Source: Acanthamoeba lenticulata
Taxonomy: Eukaryota > Discosea > Longamoebia > Acanthamoebidae
Assembly (NCBI GenBank): GCA_002179805.1
Contig: NAVB01000456.1
Span: 1-15,082 of the forward strand
Direction of reading: 5' to 3'
DNA: 15,082 nucleotides
Both the position numbers and the translations under genes were made by a program. This document shows, piece after piece, positions 1-8,385 of the stretch (its first letter is position 1; each line of letters opens with the position of its first letter). The notes under the pieces are model-generated. The model was not told the DNA's origin. It was given only the letters and a program-made list of their open reading frames with translations, and ran no database searches.

Positions 1-2
1 CG

Positions 3-1355
3 AGCCGCTTGCTTGGGGGCCTGCGGCGGAGCCCCGACGAGCCCCACCTGTTCGAGCGGATCTACCTGGCCTGGCAGAGCCGCGGCCTGCCGCTGGACCA
101 GCGCAGCCTCGAGGCCCACCGAGACGAGCTCCTGCAGCGCGTCGGCGGTCTCCGCCCGCGCGAGGAACAGGACGATGACAACGACCACCAGCAGCCTGCG
201 GCAGCCCACCAGCTGCCCCACGACGCCGCGGCCACCGCGACGACGCACCTGTGCCTCGCGCTCATCGACATCCTGCTGGGCGACGTCGAGCGCGGGCTGC
301 GCCACGGCCTCGAGGCCGTCGCGCTGCGGCCCGGGCGCGGCGCCGCCGCCCCAGAGGCCGCCGCGACGCGGCTCGGCCTGTTCTCGCTGCTGTTTCCCTC
401 GTGGCCCGCCCTTGCCCACGTCTTTGGCGAATCTTCTTCGGCGGTGCCGCCCGGCCTGCTGTGGGAGCTGCGCGCGATCGGGGCCTGCGCGGAGCTGGTC
501 GAGCGGCTGGTCGAGGCCTCGCCCGGGGCCGCGCTCGAGGTCCTCCTTCTCCTCGTGCTGGTCACCGGTGGCGCGTCGCCTGTCGGCGTCGACGCACCAA
601 CAGACGCCGACGACGAGGCCAGCAACCGCGCACGGGCCAAGGTCGCCGCCGCGCTCCGACGGCGCAACAGGCCGAGGAACTTGGCCGCTGCTGCTGAAGG
701 CGGCATAGAGGACGATGACAAGGATGAGCGCGAGGCGCTGCAGAGGGAGAAGCGCAAGGTCGACGAGGAGGATGAATTGAAGCAGTTGATGGCGGCCGTG
801 TGCGACGAGCGGCTGCTCGAATGGCACGACCTGGTGGTCGTCAGGCAGGGACTCGCCAAGCGGCTGGCGCAGTCGCATGTCATCCGCCCCACAGCCGCCA
901 CGGGTCCGTCGCCGTTGTCGTCGTCGTCTTCGTCGACATCATCGGCAAAGCCAGACGACGACGAGGCGGTGCGGGCCGAGCTGGCTCGCGTCGAGAAGTC
1001 CATCCGGCAGCTCCGCAGAAGACTCGCGCGTGGTCCTGAAGAAGGAAAAGAGGAAGATGAGGAAGAAGAAGCAGAAGACGGACGATGGGTGGCCGCGGGT
1101 GGACGGTGGAGATCGCGGTGGTGGTGGCTGCCGCTCGCGGCCGAGACCGCGCCCGGCCTCTTGCTCGCGCTCAGCTGCGAGCGGGGCCTCTTCTCGTTGG
1201 CCGCCGCCGTGCGCGCGTGGATGGAGCGCCACGACAACGACGGGCGGCCCGACGCGGTGGCGGTGGAGCTCAGGGCGCGTCCTCTGCGGCCCGCATGGCA
1301 AGCCGTGCTCGACCGCTACAGCCGCCTCCTCACCGTTGCCCTCCCGCCGCCTTGA
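3..1355 (+). CDS. Unrecognised protein, 3' part only (cut by window edge)
   Basis: The frame is open from the first bases of the window to a TGA at 1353-1355, giving about 450 residues with no ATG that must be the start, so this is probably the last exon of a longer gene. I do not recognise the family. The N-terminal third looks helical, including a TPR-like stretch around residues 80-110 (LALIDILLGDVERGLRHGLE) followed by a hydrophobic helical region. The middle holds Asp/Glu-rich and Ser-rich low-complexity segments and a Lys/Arg/Glu-rich region likely to be coiled coil. The C-terminus is again more globular and ends PPP. Third codon positions are strongly G/C, as in the clearer genes here. 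A long minus-strand frame over the same bases is only Ser/Arg-rich shadow. An unrecognised intron inside the acidic middle cannot be excluded. The next gene starts 226 bases downstream on the same strand. Confidence 0.6.
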   Translation, partial: SRLLGGLRRSPDEPHLFERIYLAWQSRGLPLDQRSLEAHRDELLQRVGGLRPREEQDDDNDHQQPAAAHQLPHDAAATATTHLCLALIDILLGDVERGLRHGLEAVALRPGRGAAAPEAAATRLGLFSLLFPSWPALAHVFGESSSAVPPGLLWELRAIGACAELVERLVEASPGAALEVLLLLVLVTGGASPVGVDAPTDADDEASNRARAKVAAALRRRNRPRNLAAAAEGGIEDDDKDEREALQREKRKVDEEDELKQLMAAVCDERLLEWHDLVVVRQGLAKRLAQSHVIRPTAATGPSPLSSSSSSTSSAKPDDDEAVRAELARVEKSIRQLRRRLARGPEEGKEEDEEEEAEDGRWVAAGGRWRSRWWWLPLAAETAPGLLLALSCERGLFSLAAAVRAWMERHDNDGRPDAVAVELRARPLRPAWQAVLDRYSRLLTVALPPP

Positions 1356-1446
1356 GTGATGGCGGCCATCATGTGTGCGTGAGTGCACTTTTTTCGGCGG
1401 ATGTATGTTGACCACTGACGTCCGACCAAACGCGGCGATTTTAACG

Positions 1447-1454
1447 TATAAAAG
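1447..1454 (+). promoter_or_regulatory. TATA box of the first oxidoreductase gene
   Basis: TATAAAAG lies 128 bases before the chosen ATG (1582). Transcription would start near 1478, giving a 5' UTR of about 100 bases. This excludes the in-frame upstream ATG at 1405, which lies before the TATA box. A TGACGTC sequence sits about 25 bases upstream of the box and could be a bZIP-type site (inference). Confidence 0.6.
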
Positions 1455-1581
1455 CGACCCAATCGCGTTCGGCCAAACTGCCGATTCGTCCAGTGAAAAA
1501 AGTGAGGAACGAGCACATAAAGCTGCTGCCGCTTCCACATCTACCAAACACACCATCAATCAACCAAGACAAACCCAAAGC

Positions 1582-2328
1582 ATGCAAGCGATTGCGCACA
1601 AGACCATCGCCTTCGTGCCGGGCACGGGCAACATGAGCTCTGCCCTGGCCCACTTGTTTGCCAGGGCAGGCCATGCCGTGCGCATCGGATCTCGGGACGC
1701 CACCAAGGCGCATGCGGCCGCCGAGAAGCTGAAGGAAGCTCTGCCCGAGGCCAAGGTCACCTCCGGAGAGAGCCACAGCATCGTTGATGGAGCCGACTTT
1801 ATCTTCTGGGCGCCTATGGGACCCCTGGAGGAGCGCTCGGCCTACCTCAAGACCTTTGCGGACCTGTTCTCGGGCAAGGTCATCGTCGACATCAGCAACG
1901 CCTACTACCTGCTGCCTGAGAGCGAACACGGCCGTATCTGCGCTACTGAAATGGTACGTATGGTTGATGTCTATTGTATTCTACTTCTTTTTGTTGACTG
2001 CCTTGTCGCCTTGGTTGTGTAGAACGCCGAAGTAATTCCCTCTGCGCACTGGACGAGTGCGTTCAAGGTCATCTGGAACCAAGTGGTGCCGGACGCTTGC
2101 CCGAATGGCATTCCACGCGACTGCACTATCACGGGTGCCACGCGCGAGCTGCGGCAGCAGGTGATTGACCTGGTCAGCACGACAGGCTACCGCGCGGTCG
2201 ACTGCGGTCCCAATGAGAATGGGCGCATGATCGAGATGATGCTCAAGCTGGTGATTTGGTGGCACCACAGCCCGGACAACCTCACGGAAGCAGTCCGAGG
2301 CCCAGGCCCTACCTTCCGCATGATCTAG
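1582..2328 (+). CDS. F420-dependent NADP oxidoreductase-family protein, copy A
   Basis: Two exons, 1582-1953 and 2023-2328, with a 69-base phase-0 intron (GTACGT...TGTAG), encode 225 residues. The N-terminal Rossmann fold carries the glycine loop GTGNMSSAL at residues 14-22; the usual third glycine is serine. GSRD follows at 36-39, where Ser-Arg normally contacts the NADP 2'-phosphate in this family. The C-terminal half has the family-like SAHWTSAFKVIW and the segment AVDCGPNENGRMIEMMLKL. No membrane segment is visible, unlike STEAP reductases that share the fold. The family reduces or oxidises NADP with deazaflavin F420 in archaea and actinobacteria. Amoebae are not known as F420 users, so the real hydride partner is unknown. 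In the antisense direction only shadow frames exist. The tandem paralogue starts 188 bases downstream. Family assignment is firm; substrate is not. Confidence 0.88.
1641..1668. repeat. Perfect 9-bp inverted repeat inside copy A
   Basis: TGCCCTGGC at 1641-1649 and its reverse complement at 1660-1668 are separated by 10 bases. The arms encode the conserved helix after the glycine loop (ALAHLFARA). The same stem, shortened by one pair, is present in copy B near 2579-2604. It may be only a by-product of codon choice. Confidence 0.5.
2137..2198 (+). repeat. 62-base block identical in both oxidoreductase copies
   Basis: This block matches 3125-3186 without a difference, whereas the coding sequence on both sides shows frequent third-position changes. 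It encodes ATRELRQQVIDLVSTTGYRAV in both copies. See the finding on gene conversion. Confidence 0.85.
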
Positions 2329-2367
2329 GACAACACTGCCGATGCCTTTCTGCAAACGAAATTAATT

Positions 2368-2375
2368 TATATATA
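2368..2375 (+). promoter_or_regulatory. Possible TATA element of copy B
   Basis: TATATATA sits in the only AT-rich patch of the 188-base gap between the two oxidoreductase genes, 141 bases before the ATG of copy B. That spacing is close to the 128 bases seen for copy A. The patch lies 40 bases past the stop of copy A, so it may instead, or also, help form the 3' end of copy A. Confidence 0.35.
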
Positions 2376-2516
2376 TTAATGGAGACCACTGGGGCTTGTG
2401 CAAATGTCACGCCACTGCGGTGATTGCGGCGATTAATCAAAAACGCCATTCGGCAATGTCTCGAGTAAAGACCTGGATAGACCTGCCTCACCAGAATAAC
2501 ACGAAGCGTTTGAGCC

Positions 2517-3310
2517 ATGCAAGCAACCACCCACAAGACCATCGCCTTTGTGCCGGGTACGGGCAACATGAGCTCCGCCCTGGCCCACTTGTTTGCCAGG
2601 GCCGGCCATGCCGTGCGTGTCGGATCTCGTGATGCCGCCAAAGCTGAAGAGGCCGCGAAGAAGCTGAAGCAAGCTCTGCCTGAGGCTGATATTGCCTCTG
2701 GCGAGAACCACAGCATTGTGGACGGGGTATGTTCACACGCATAGGAGCGAACTGAAGAAGGGGCCTGACATGACCGAACAGGTGGATTTCATCTTCTGGG
2801 GCCCAATGGGCACTGTTGATGAGCGCTCTGCATATTTGAAGACCTTTGCGGACCAGTTTGCGGGCAAGATAATCGTTGATATCAGCAACGTCTTCTACAT
2901 CCTGCCAGAGAGCAAACATGGCCGCATCTGCGCTACTGAGATTGTACGTGGACACCTTTGCCTTGTTCCTTGCTCTTTCGTTGCTTGTTAACTCTTACTT
3001 GTGTACATAGAATTCATCTGTGGTTCCCTCCGCACACTGGACTAGTGCATTCAAGATCATTTGGTGCAACGCGGTCCTGGATGTCTGCTCAGAGGGCATT
3101 CCCCGCGACTGTACCATCACAGGAGCCACGCGCGAGCTGCGGCAGCAGGTGATTGACCTGGTCAGCACGACAGGCTACCGCGCGGTTGACTGCGGCCCCA
3201 ACGAAAACGGACGTATGATCGAGATGATGCTTAAGCTGGTGGTTTGGTGGTACACAAGTGAAGATAACATCACGAAGAGGGAGCCAGGCCCCTCGTTCCG
3301 CTACATTTGA
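2517..3310 (+). CDS. F420-dependent NADP oxidoreductase-family protein, copy B
   Basis: Three exons (2517-2726, 2782-2943, 3011-3310) with phase-0 introns of 55 and 67 bases encode 223 residues. The protein aligns without gaps to copy A over nearly the whole length: the glycine loop GTGNMSSAL, GSRD, the central IIVDISN strand and CGPNENGRMIEMMLKL are all kept. Only the extreme C-terminal tail differs in length (KREPGPSFRYI against AVRGPGPTFRMI). The second intron is at the same codon as the single intron of copy A. The first (GTATGT...GAACAG, between VDG and VDF) has no counterpart in copy A. This is a recent tandem duplicate with an intact frame and catalytic fold. As for copy A, the electron carrier and substrate are not predictable from sequence. 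Confidence 0.87.
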
Positions 3311-3368
3311 GCAAACGTTTTGTAACGAACGTTTAAAATGTTTCAGAAACAATCAAAAACTTTTCCTA

Positions 3369-3374
3369 AATAAA
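3369..3374 (+). promoter_or_regulatory. AATAAA polyadenylation signal of copy B
   Basis: A canonical AATAAA lies 59 bases after the TGA of copy B in an A-rich stretch. The YIPF6 gene would begin transcription shortly after or overlapping it. Confidence 0.5.
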
Positions 3375-3395
3375 ACAAGGTCGGCTGAAGGGGCG

Positions 3396-3467
3396 GTAAG
3401 TGCTACTTTCTCTTGTACTTCTTGCGCTGGGCGACAGGGCTGCGGTGCCGATACATCTCCATTGCAG
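3396..3467 (+). other. Possible 5'-UTR intron of the YIPF6-like gene
   Basis: GTAAGT at 3396 and TTGCAG ending at 3467 bound 72 bases with a pyrimidine-rich middle, right before the first ATG at 3512. No ATG occurs between the preceding AATAAA and 3512. Size and signals fit the introns of this window, but without a frame to test it this is only a pattern match. Confidence 0.35.
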
Positions 3468-3511
3468 AAGCACTAACTCTCAGAAAGGGTGAGAGAGTTG
3501 TCACGAATTGG

Positions 3512-4614
3512 ATGAAGCAAGAAGAGATCGAGTCAGACGAGGAGTTGTTCCCAGGACAGAGGAGGGAAGACGCCTCCACCACAAGCACCAGCAGTAGCAA
3601 GCAGCAATCGAAACCCTCTTCCTCCCCAGCAGCTACACGTTCCTCCTCTTCCAGCAGTTCCTCTACTCCGCCGCAGTCGCAGGACTCAGACGGCCTGTTC
3701 CCAGGGCAAGCCGAGGAGGAGGCCCGCATAGCAGCTCTCTTGGCCTCTGACCCAGGCACCCTCTCAGAACCCCTCTGGCGCACCATCGTACGATGCCCGC
3801 CTCCTGCTTACCGACCACCAAGGCTGGCCACTAGGCCGTAACGGGTGACTTATGTGCACAACTTAGTGGCGTGATGTGTTCTCAGTGCTCTGGAAGCTGC
3901 TGCACATCCTGTTCCCCTTCTCCGTGTTCCTGACCCGGCGCCAGCAGGAGCTTCGCAATTGGGACCTCTGGGGCCCGCTCATCTTCAGCTTCCTCCTCGC
4001 CATGTACCATCCTGCTGCTTCGCAGAGCACGTGACCGCGTCTGCAGCTCACAACTGATGTACGCAGACTGGTAGCACACAGCACGGAAACGGATCGCTCG
4101 TTGGTGTTCATCATCACCATCACCGTCCTCTGGGCCGGCGGCTTCATCGTTTCCATAAACGCCATCCTCCTCGGCGGCAACTTGTACAGCCGCCTCCTCT
4201 TCTTCTTTGTCATGTTCCACGACCGCACTGACGCCTCTCATCCACTTCCACTTCACCACAGATCCATCTTCGCGTGTGTTGGAGTGATGGGCTACTGTCT
4301 GGCTCCGCTCGACGCGGCCGCCATCGTGTGCCTCTTGTGGGACAACACGATCGTGCGTGTGCTCGCTGTGTCCTTTGGTTTCCTCTGGTCCCTCCTGGGT
4401 GCGCTCCCCAATGGCGCTGAGAAGTATGATGAAGATTGAGAGTGCTGTGGCTCATCTAATCTCGAATTACTCTGCTGCAGCGGCATGGGGCTTCGTGGCA
4501 ACTATGATGCCGCCCGCCAAGGCGGGGCGAGGCCTCCTGGTGGCCTATCCTGTCTTCCTCTTTTACCTCTTCGTCACTTGGGTCATTGCAGCCAGCAATC
4601 ACCTTCTCGATTAA
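3512..4614 (+). CDS. YIPF6: YIPF6-like Yip1-family Golgi membrane protein
   Basis: Five exons (3512-3787, 3867-4003, 4067-4183, 4262-4398, 4481-4614) encode 266 residues. Introns are 79, 63, 78 and 82 bases. The first 80 residues are acidic and Ser-rich and should face the cytosol. The family region starts at TLSEPLWRTIWRDVFSVLWK and continues through NWDLWGPL, INAILLGGNL, VGVMGYCLAPLD and VAYPVFLFYLFVTW. These match the YIPF6 subgroup in order and spacing and give about five membrane segments. Yip1-domain proteins bind Rab GTPases and act in ER-Golgi and Golgi traffic. The start is the first ATG in frame. Odd points are two LFPGQ motifs in the tail (residues 12-16 and 62-66) and a third intron that is 78 bases and free of stops. 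It converges with the minus-strand gene ending at 4710. Confidence 0.9.
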
Positions 4615-4709
4615 AGAAAGAAACAAAGAACTTCAAACACAAATTGGATTTATGGCGGGAGGAGATGTGTACAAAGAAAAAGAGGGAAAGGAGTGATTGC
4701 TTGACCTCA

Positions 4710-5197
4710 TCAGGCCACAGTGCGGCCTTCATAAATGTCCTTCAACCTCTGCGCGTCCCTGGCGTGATGACACCGAACCACAGCCTGTTCACCCCGAATC
4801 CAAAAGCCCGCAATGCCAGCACCTGCACAGGGCAAAAAGGCAGTGAGCAATCCATTCATACAAGGTGCCGAGTAGCAGACTTCGTACCCATGGTGCAGAA
4901 GATCTGCCCTCGCCAGTTGAATCGGTTGCGATAAGCGGGCCCTGCATTAATAGCAATTAGGACAAGAGTTTGGGAAAGCAAAGAATGAGGCACTAGCGTA
5001 CAAAGAGACATGAGCGCGGTAAAAGCGGCAAAAGCGCCTCCCCACTTAACCAGAGCGGCACCGCCTTCCTGGAGGAATTGCTGTCGGCACGATTCCATGT
5101 GCTCTCTGCAGATGGCAAGCACTCACTAGTGAGTGACTGTAGTGTGCGGTGGCGTGGCCTTAAGAACGTACTCAGAGGGTTCAAATTTGATCGACAT
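4710..5197 (-). CDS. 98-aa two-membrane-segment protein, ENOD93-like
   Basis: On the minus strand exons 5197-5172, 5105-5002, 4941-4888 and 4822-4710 join in frame (introns 66, 60 and 65 bases; donors all GTAC) to 98 residues beginning MSIKFEPSEEHMESC. Two hydrophobic helices, roughly residues 25-43 and 58-71, flank a basic loop (PAYRNRFNWRGQ), and the protein ends in a charged tail. The pattern P-x2-R-x3-N-x3-Q followed by a small-residue helix and a charged segment resembles plant early nodulin 93, a small mitochondrial protein. The HIG1 motif is similar but does not fit exactly. The assignment comes from remembered family pattern only. A TATA box 71 bases upstream and the tiny first exon support the start. 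Function is unknown to me; a mitochondrial inner-membrane role would be a guess. Confidence 0.68.
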
Positions 5198-5539
5198 CTT
5201 GTTGCTTCTGTCCTTGCCTGAATCCTTATCAGCTCAATTTGTTTTTTCTTTTCTTTACGAGACATGCATTTTATACTTTTCACCGGTGCGGAATTTCTGT
5301 CGGTAAGTTCCGGATAACGCCGTCGCAGTACGGATATTTCCGCTTTTCCAGGACGCATGCGGGGACATGCTCCCTAACCGGAAGGACGCGGTAACCATGC
5401 CTACGGAACTTTAGTCATCTCTCAACCAAAAAAAAGGCGCCAGAAAGTGATCATTGCGCCAGAAGAAAACAAGCTTGGTGGTTTGAGCAAAAGAAGAACA
5501 GAGGAGAACGTGGAAAAGCAAGCAGCTCCAGGTCCCGGC
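5198..5539. other. Intergenic: 3' flank of Zn2Cys6 gene and promoter of ENOD93-like gene
   Basis: This gap lies between two minus-strand genes. Its left part carries the TATA box and short 5' UTR of the 98-aa protein. The right part (5410-5539) is the pyrimidine-rich 3' flank of the transcription-factor gene, with the 9-mer TTCTGGCGC occurring twice on the minus strand. No ORF here looks coding. Confidence 0.55.
5268..5275 (-). promoter_or_regulatory. TATA box of the ENOD93-like gene
   Basis: On the minus strand TATAAAAT precedes the ATG at 5197 by 70 bases, which would give a 5' UTR of about 40 bases. Confidence 0.6.
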
Positions 5540-7149
5540 TCAGACCTCGGTAAAGGGCAACGACGTGGTGAACGGGGCAGGGCCTGCACTCGCCTCGTTG
5601 TTACTGTTGGCGTTCTGCGGCGCCGGGCGGGGCGGCTGTTGGTGTTGTGTCTGGGCTTGCTGCTGCTGCTGAAGCTGGTGGGGTACAGGGAGCTGTGACT
5701 GCTGCTGCTGGTGACCACTCAGCAGCTGCGACATAGAGTGCGGCTGCCCAGCGAGAAGGGCGAGTTGGGTCGGCAGCTGGAGCGGTGCGCCGTGGTTGGC
5801 CAGAGACAGAGATGAGGAAGAAGAGGAAGAAGACGACCCGTGCTGGAGCTGTTGCCACGCGCCGAGGTAGTCGAGGTCGCCAACCTGGTGGTCGTCGCCG
5901 CGGCCTCCCGCTTGGGCAGAAGAAGAAGACGAGGCAGTGCCTGACGAGTGCGGGTCGGCTGAAAGGTCAACCAGCTTATTGGAGAGGCTCGAGAAGTCGC
6001 TCACGAGCCACTGAGGCAGAGCGTCACTGGGCGCGGCCGTCACGGCGGACAAAGACACGACGCCCGAAGCCGCTGTGCCGTTGGTGGTCGCCGTCGCTGC
6101 GCCGCCGGGCGCGGTTGTGGCGGCACCGGCAAGGCCCGACACAGCTGCGCCAGCACCACCGTTGAGCTTGCTGAGCTCCCATTGGCGCCGCTTCTTGCGC
6201 TGGTATGAATTGAACTGCTGGACGTCCTTGATCATGTCCTGAAGTGTCGAGTTATAGGACCGCAGCTCAGTCAGTTCTCTGACCATCTCCTGAGGTATTT
6301 CCTCGAGGCAGCGCTCGTCGTCGCTCGACTTGCCCAGGTCAAAGCAGAACTCAGTTTCCTCCTCACCGCCGGCACTCTGCTGACTAGCGGTGCTGGAAGT
6401 CGTCGTCGTCGTTGAGGTCGACGAGGAAGAAGAGGAGGACTTGGTGTCGTCGCTGTTGTGCGCAAAGGTCATCGAATCGAGCAGCGAGTCCTTCCACGAA
6501 AGCTTGAGGTCTTCCGCGGTGTCAATGGCAATCGATGAAAAATCGAATTTCCTCACGGAAGAGATGGACGCCGACAGAACTGACGGCGTGGGCTTGCTGC
6601 TCGCGGCAGCCGTCGACAACGGCAAAGGGGTGGTCTTTCCTGCAAAGCTTCCGCCCTCGAGCACTTCGTCATCGCCAACGTCAAAATAGAAGTTCTTGGA
6701 GTCGCTCTCGCCGCCACTCTCGCATCCCTCGCCACTCTCGTCAATTCGTCGCCTTCTGCCGCGCTTGAGGCCGGTAGCAAGCTTCTCCTCTTTCATCGGC
6801 TTCTTTAGAACGCGCTTTTTACGAGGCACATCGACGCAAGTAACTTCGCAACCAGTACGAATGCATCGACGGCAAGGACGTTCTTCGTCACAGCCTGCAT
6901 AGAAACTAACGATGAGTTTCTCATTTCCTGCACAAACGAAATTTCATGGCTGCCAAGGCCTCGACGAAATACAAAGATTGAATGAGTGGTTGGAGACGTA
7001 CGAGCATGAGCCTTACGGCAACTGAAGCAAGCACGCTTGACCTGCTTGCGCTTCTTCTGGCCGGATCCTCCCTCCTCGTCCTCTTGGTCAGGGTTATCAT
7101 CGTAATCGTCGGGGGAAAACGTCAAATCCTCAGTAAGTGGAGAAGACAT
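5540..7149 (-). CDS. Zn2Cys6 (Gal4-type) transcription factor
   Basis: Exons 7149-7002 and 6894-5540, joined across a 107-base phase-1 intron (GTACGT...TGCAG), encode 500 residues. The intron splits the zinc cluster. After an acidic N-terminus and the basic KKRKQVKR, the six cysteines are C41, C44, C51, C57, C60 and C69, i.e. CX2CX6CX5CX2CX8C, the binuclear zinc cluster that binds CGG-type DNA sites. The core (KRACFSCRKAH...CDEERPCRRC) resembles the fungal ERT1/AcuK group. A strongly basic stretch follows (PRKKRVLKKPMK, LKRGRRRR), a likely nuclear signal. Residues about 249-291 form a predicted coiled coil (EMVRELTELRSYNSTLQDM...). The rest is Ser/Thr-, Gly/Ala- and Gln-rich, typical of activation regions. 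I see no fungal middle-homology domain. The target genes are unknown. Confidence 0.85.
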
Positions 7150-7340
7150 CGTGAAAAAACGATTCGTTTGAGACTTGAACTAGAAGGTCTTGATAATCAC
7201 GTCGGTTTGGGCGTCTGCCGAAAGGAAACGAACGGCGAGGACTTGAGGGTAAAGGACCCGGTGGAGAGGCCAGAGATGGGGTCGCTAGAGCACACACGAA
7301 AAGCCAGGACACGAAAAACGCCTGTACTGGCGCTCTGTGA

Positions 7341-7348
7341 TTTTTATA
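7341..7348 (-). promoter_or_regulatory. TATA box of the Zn2Cys6 gene
   Basis: TATAAAAA on the minus strand lies 191 bases before the ATG at 7149, predicting a 5' UTR near 160 bases. Minus-strand frames over 7130-7447 are therefore most likely promoter and leader, not protein. Confidence 0.55.
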
Positions 7349-7349
7349 C

Positions 7350-8219
7350 GTTGGTCGCATGTCGGGAAATGTCCCGTAATGAAAAAGCGCAACAGGGGAA
7401 CCCATGTGCTGCCTTTTCTCGGACTTCTCAATTTCCAGCGCCGCCATTGGTAGGATCGCTCCGCGGGTGACATAGGAGAGCGTAGATTCAAGCTCCTAAT
7501 TTGCTGTCGCGTGCTTGCGTGGCGGGCTAGCAACGGTGCGAGGCACCCCGCCAGGCACACAAGCACGGCTGTCTGGGTGGCGGCCGCTAGGACTCACGAG
7601 CGTGTGTGGCCTTGTTGTTGCGTGGTCGTGGCGCCTGCTGGCGTGGTGTTGCCCAATCGAAGACCCCTTCACCCTGCGCAGCACCTCGATCACGTGCGGC
7701 ATGCCAGCGTGAAGGGACCTGCGTCTGGGTCTTCCTTCGCGCAGCGCGGCCTCGTCTACGGACGGCCGCGGATCTCGCGCGGACCAGACCACACACGCGC
7801 CCAAGCAGCGCACAGGGCACAGCGGCTGCTCTTCTCCCAACCTCCTTGCGTGGAAGATGAGGTTGGTGAGTTGAACAGCGCTCAGCGAGCGGCATAAAGG
7901 GAGAGAGCGAAGAGGAGAGAGAAGAGGGTAGAGGTAGAGCACGGAGGATGACATCGTCAGTGCCCTGCCGTCACACAAGCCCATTGCTCCTTATGCTCCT
8001 CATGCTCCTTCAGCGGCTGCCCCGAGAGACCCCAACTTCGACGCCGCGAGCCCTCGCAAGAATTGTCTGTTCCGTGGCTGCGCTGCCTGTTCTCGAGAAC
8101 CGGAACCCGGACGACGCGGAGAGAAGCCTTGGACCGACGGCGCCTCACGAAACGAGAGCTCTCATCACCAGCACCTTGACTCGCTGCCACCGCTGCCACT
8201 GCTCTGTTGCTGCTGGTCG
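7350..8219. other. Unassigned stretch, no gene firmly supported
   Basis: This 0.87 kb between the Zn2Cys6 promoter and the SR-gene poly(A) signal is GC-rich and open in several frames on both strands, without a family I know. On the + strand a consensus donor (GTGAGT, 7866) and a strong pyrimidine tract ending in CTTCAG (8011) would join a frame ending EDEV in phase to a frame starting AAAPRDPNFDAASPRKN and closing at about 8274. No in-frame ATG was found for it. On the minus strand a 152-codon ATG frame (7954-7496) exists but begins with translated pyrimidine runs. Either could be chance in such GC-rich DNA. I leave the stretch unassigned. Confidence 0.3.
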
Positions 8220-8225
8220 TTTATT
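8220..8225 (-). promoter_or_regulatory. AATAAA polyadenylation signal for the SR gene
   Basis: On the minus strand AATAAA occurs 161 bases after the TAA of the SR protein gene, the nearest canonical signal. If a further intron is spliced in the 3' region (8287-8389), the signal would fall inside an extended reading frame instead. Confidence 0.4.
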
Positions 8226-8385
8226 GCCCCTACGCGACACCCTCCAGGAGTTCCGCTTCTTCGCGCGCCTTGAGGGCCCGAACAATCTGCGTAGTTGAAG
8301 TTTGTAGGTGTGTTACGTGGAGGGAGAGTGGATGTGTCGGGACGGCAGCAGGCTGGGTCAAGCCGCAGAGGCGACGCCCAGATCT

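Noticed and set aside
62..1237. 391-codon minus-strand frame over the left-edge gene
   Set aside because: Its product is almost entirely Ser/Arg/Ala low complexity, the expected antisense shadow of a GC-rich coding frame; the + frame is more globular.
939..1559. 206-codon minus-strand frame covering the promoter of copy A
   Set aside because: It spans the TATA box and the end of the neighbouring gene and has no family resemblance.
1375..1581. In-frame N-terminal extension of oxidoreductase copy A, with an ATG at 1405
   Set aside because: The TATA box at 1447-1454 lies downstream of that ATG, and the extension does not resemble the family; copy B begins at the equivalent of 1582.
7470..7500. 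GATTCAAGC sequence resembling a tRNA T-loop
   Set aside because: The flanking bases do not form a 5-bp T stem, and no matching acceptor or anticodon arm is visible.
7496..7954. 152-codon minus-strand ATG frame
   Set aside because: The N-terminal part is translated pyrimidine-rich sequence, the composition shifts along its length and no domain is seen; kept only as part of the unassigned stretch.
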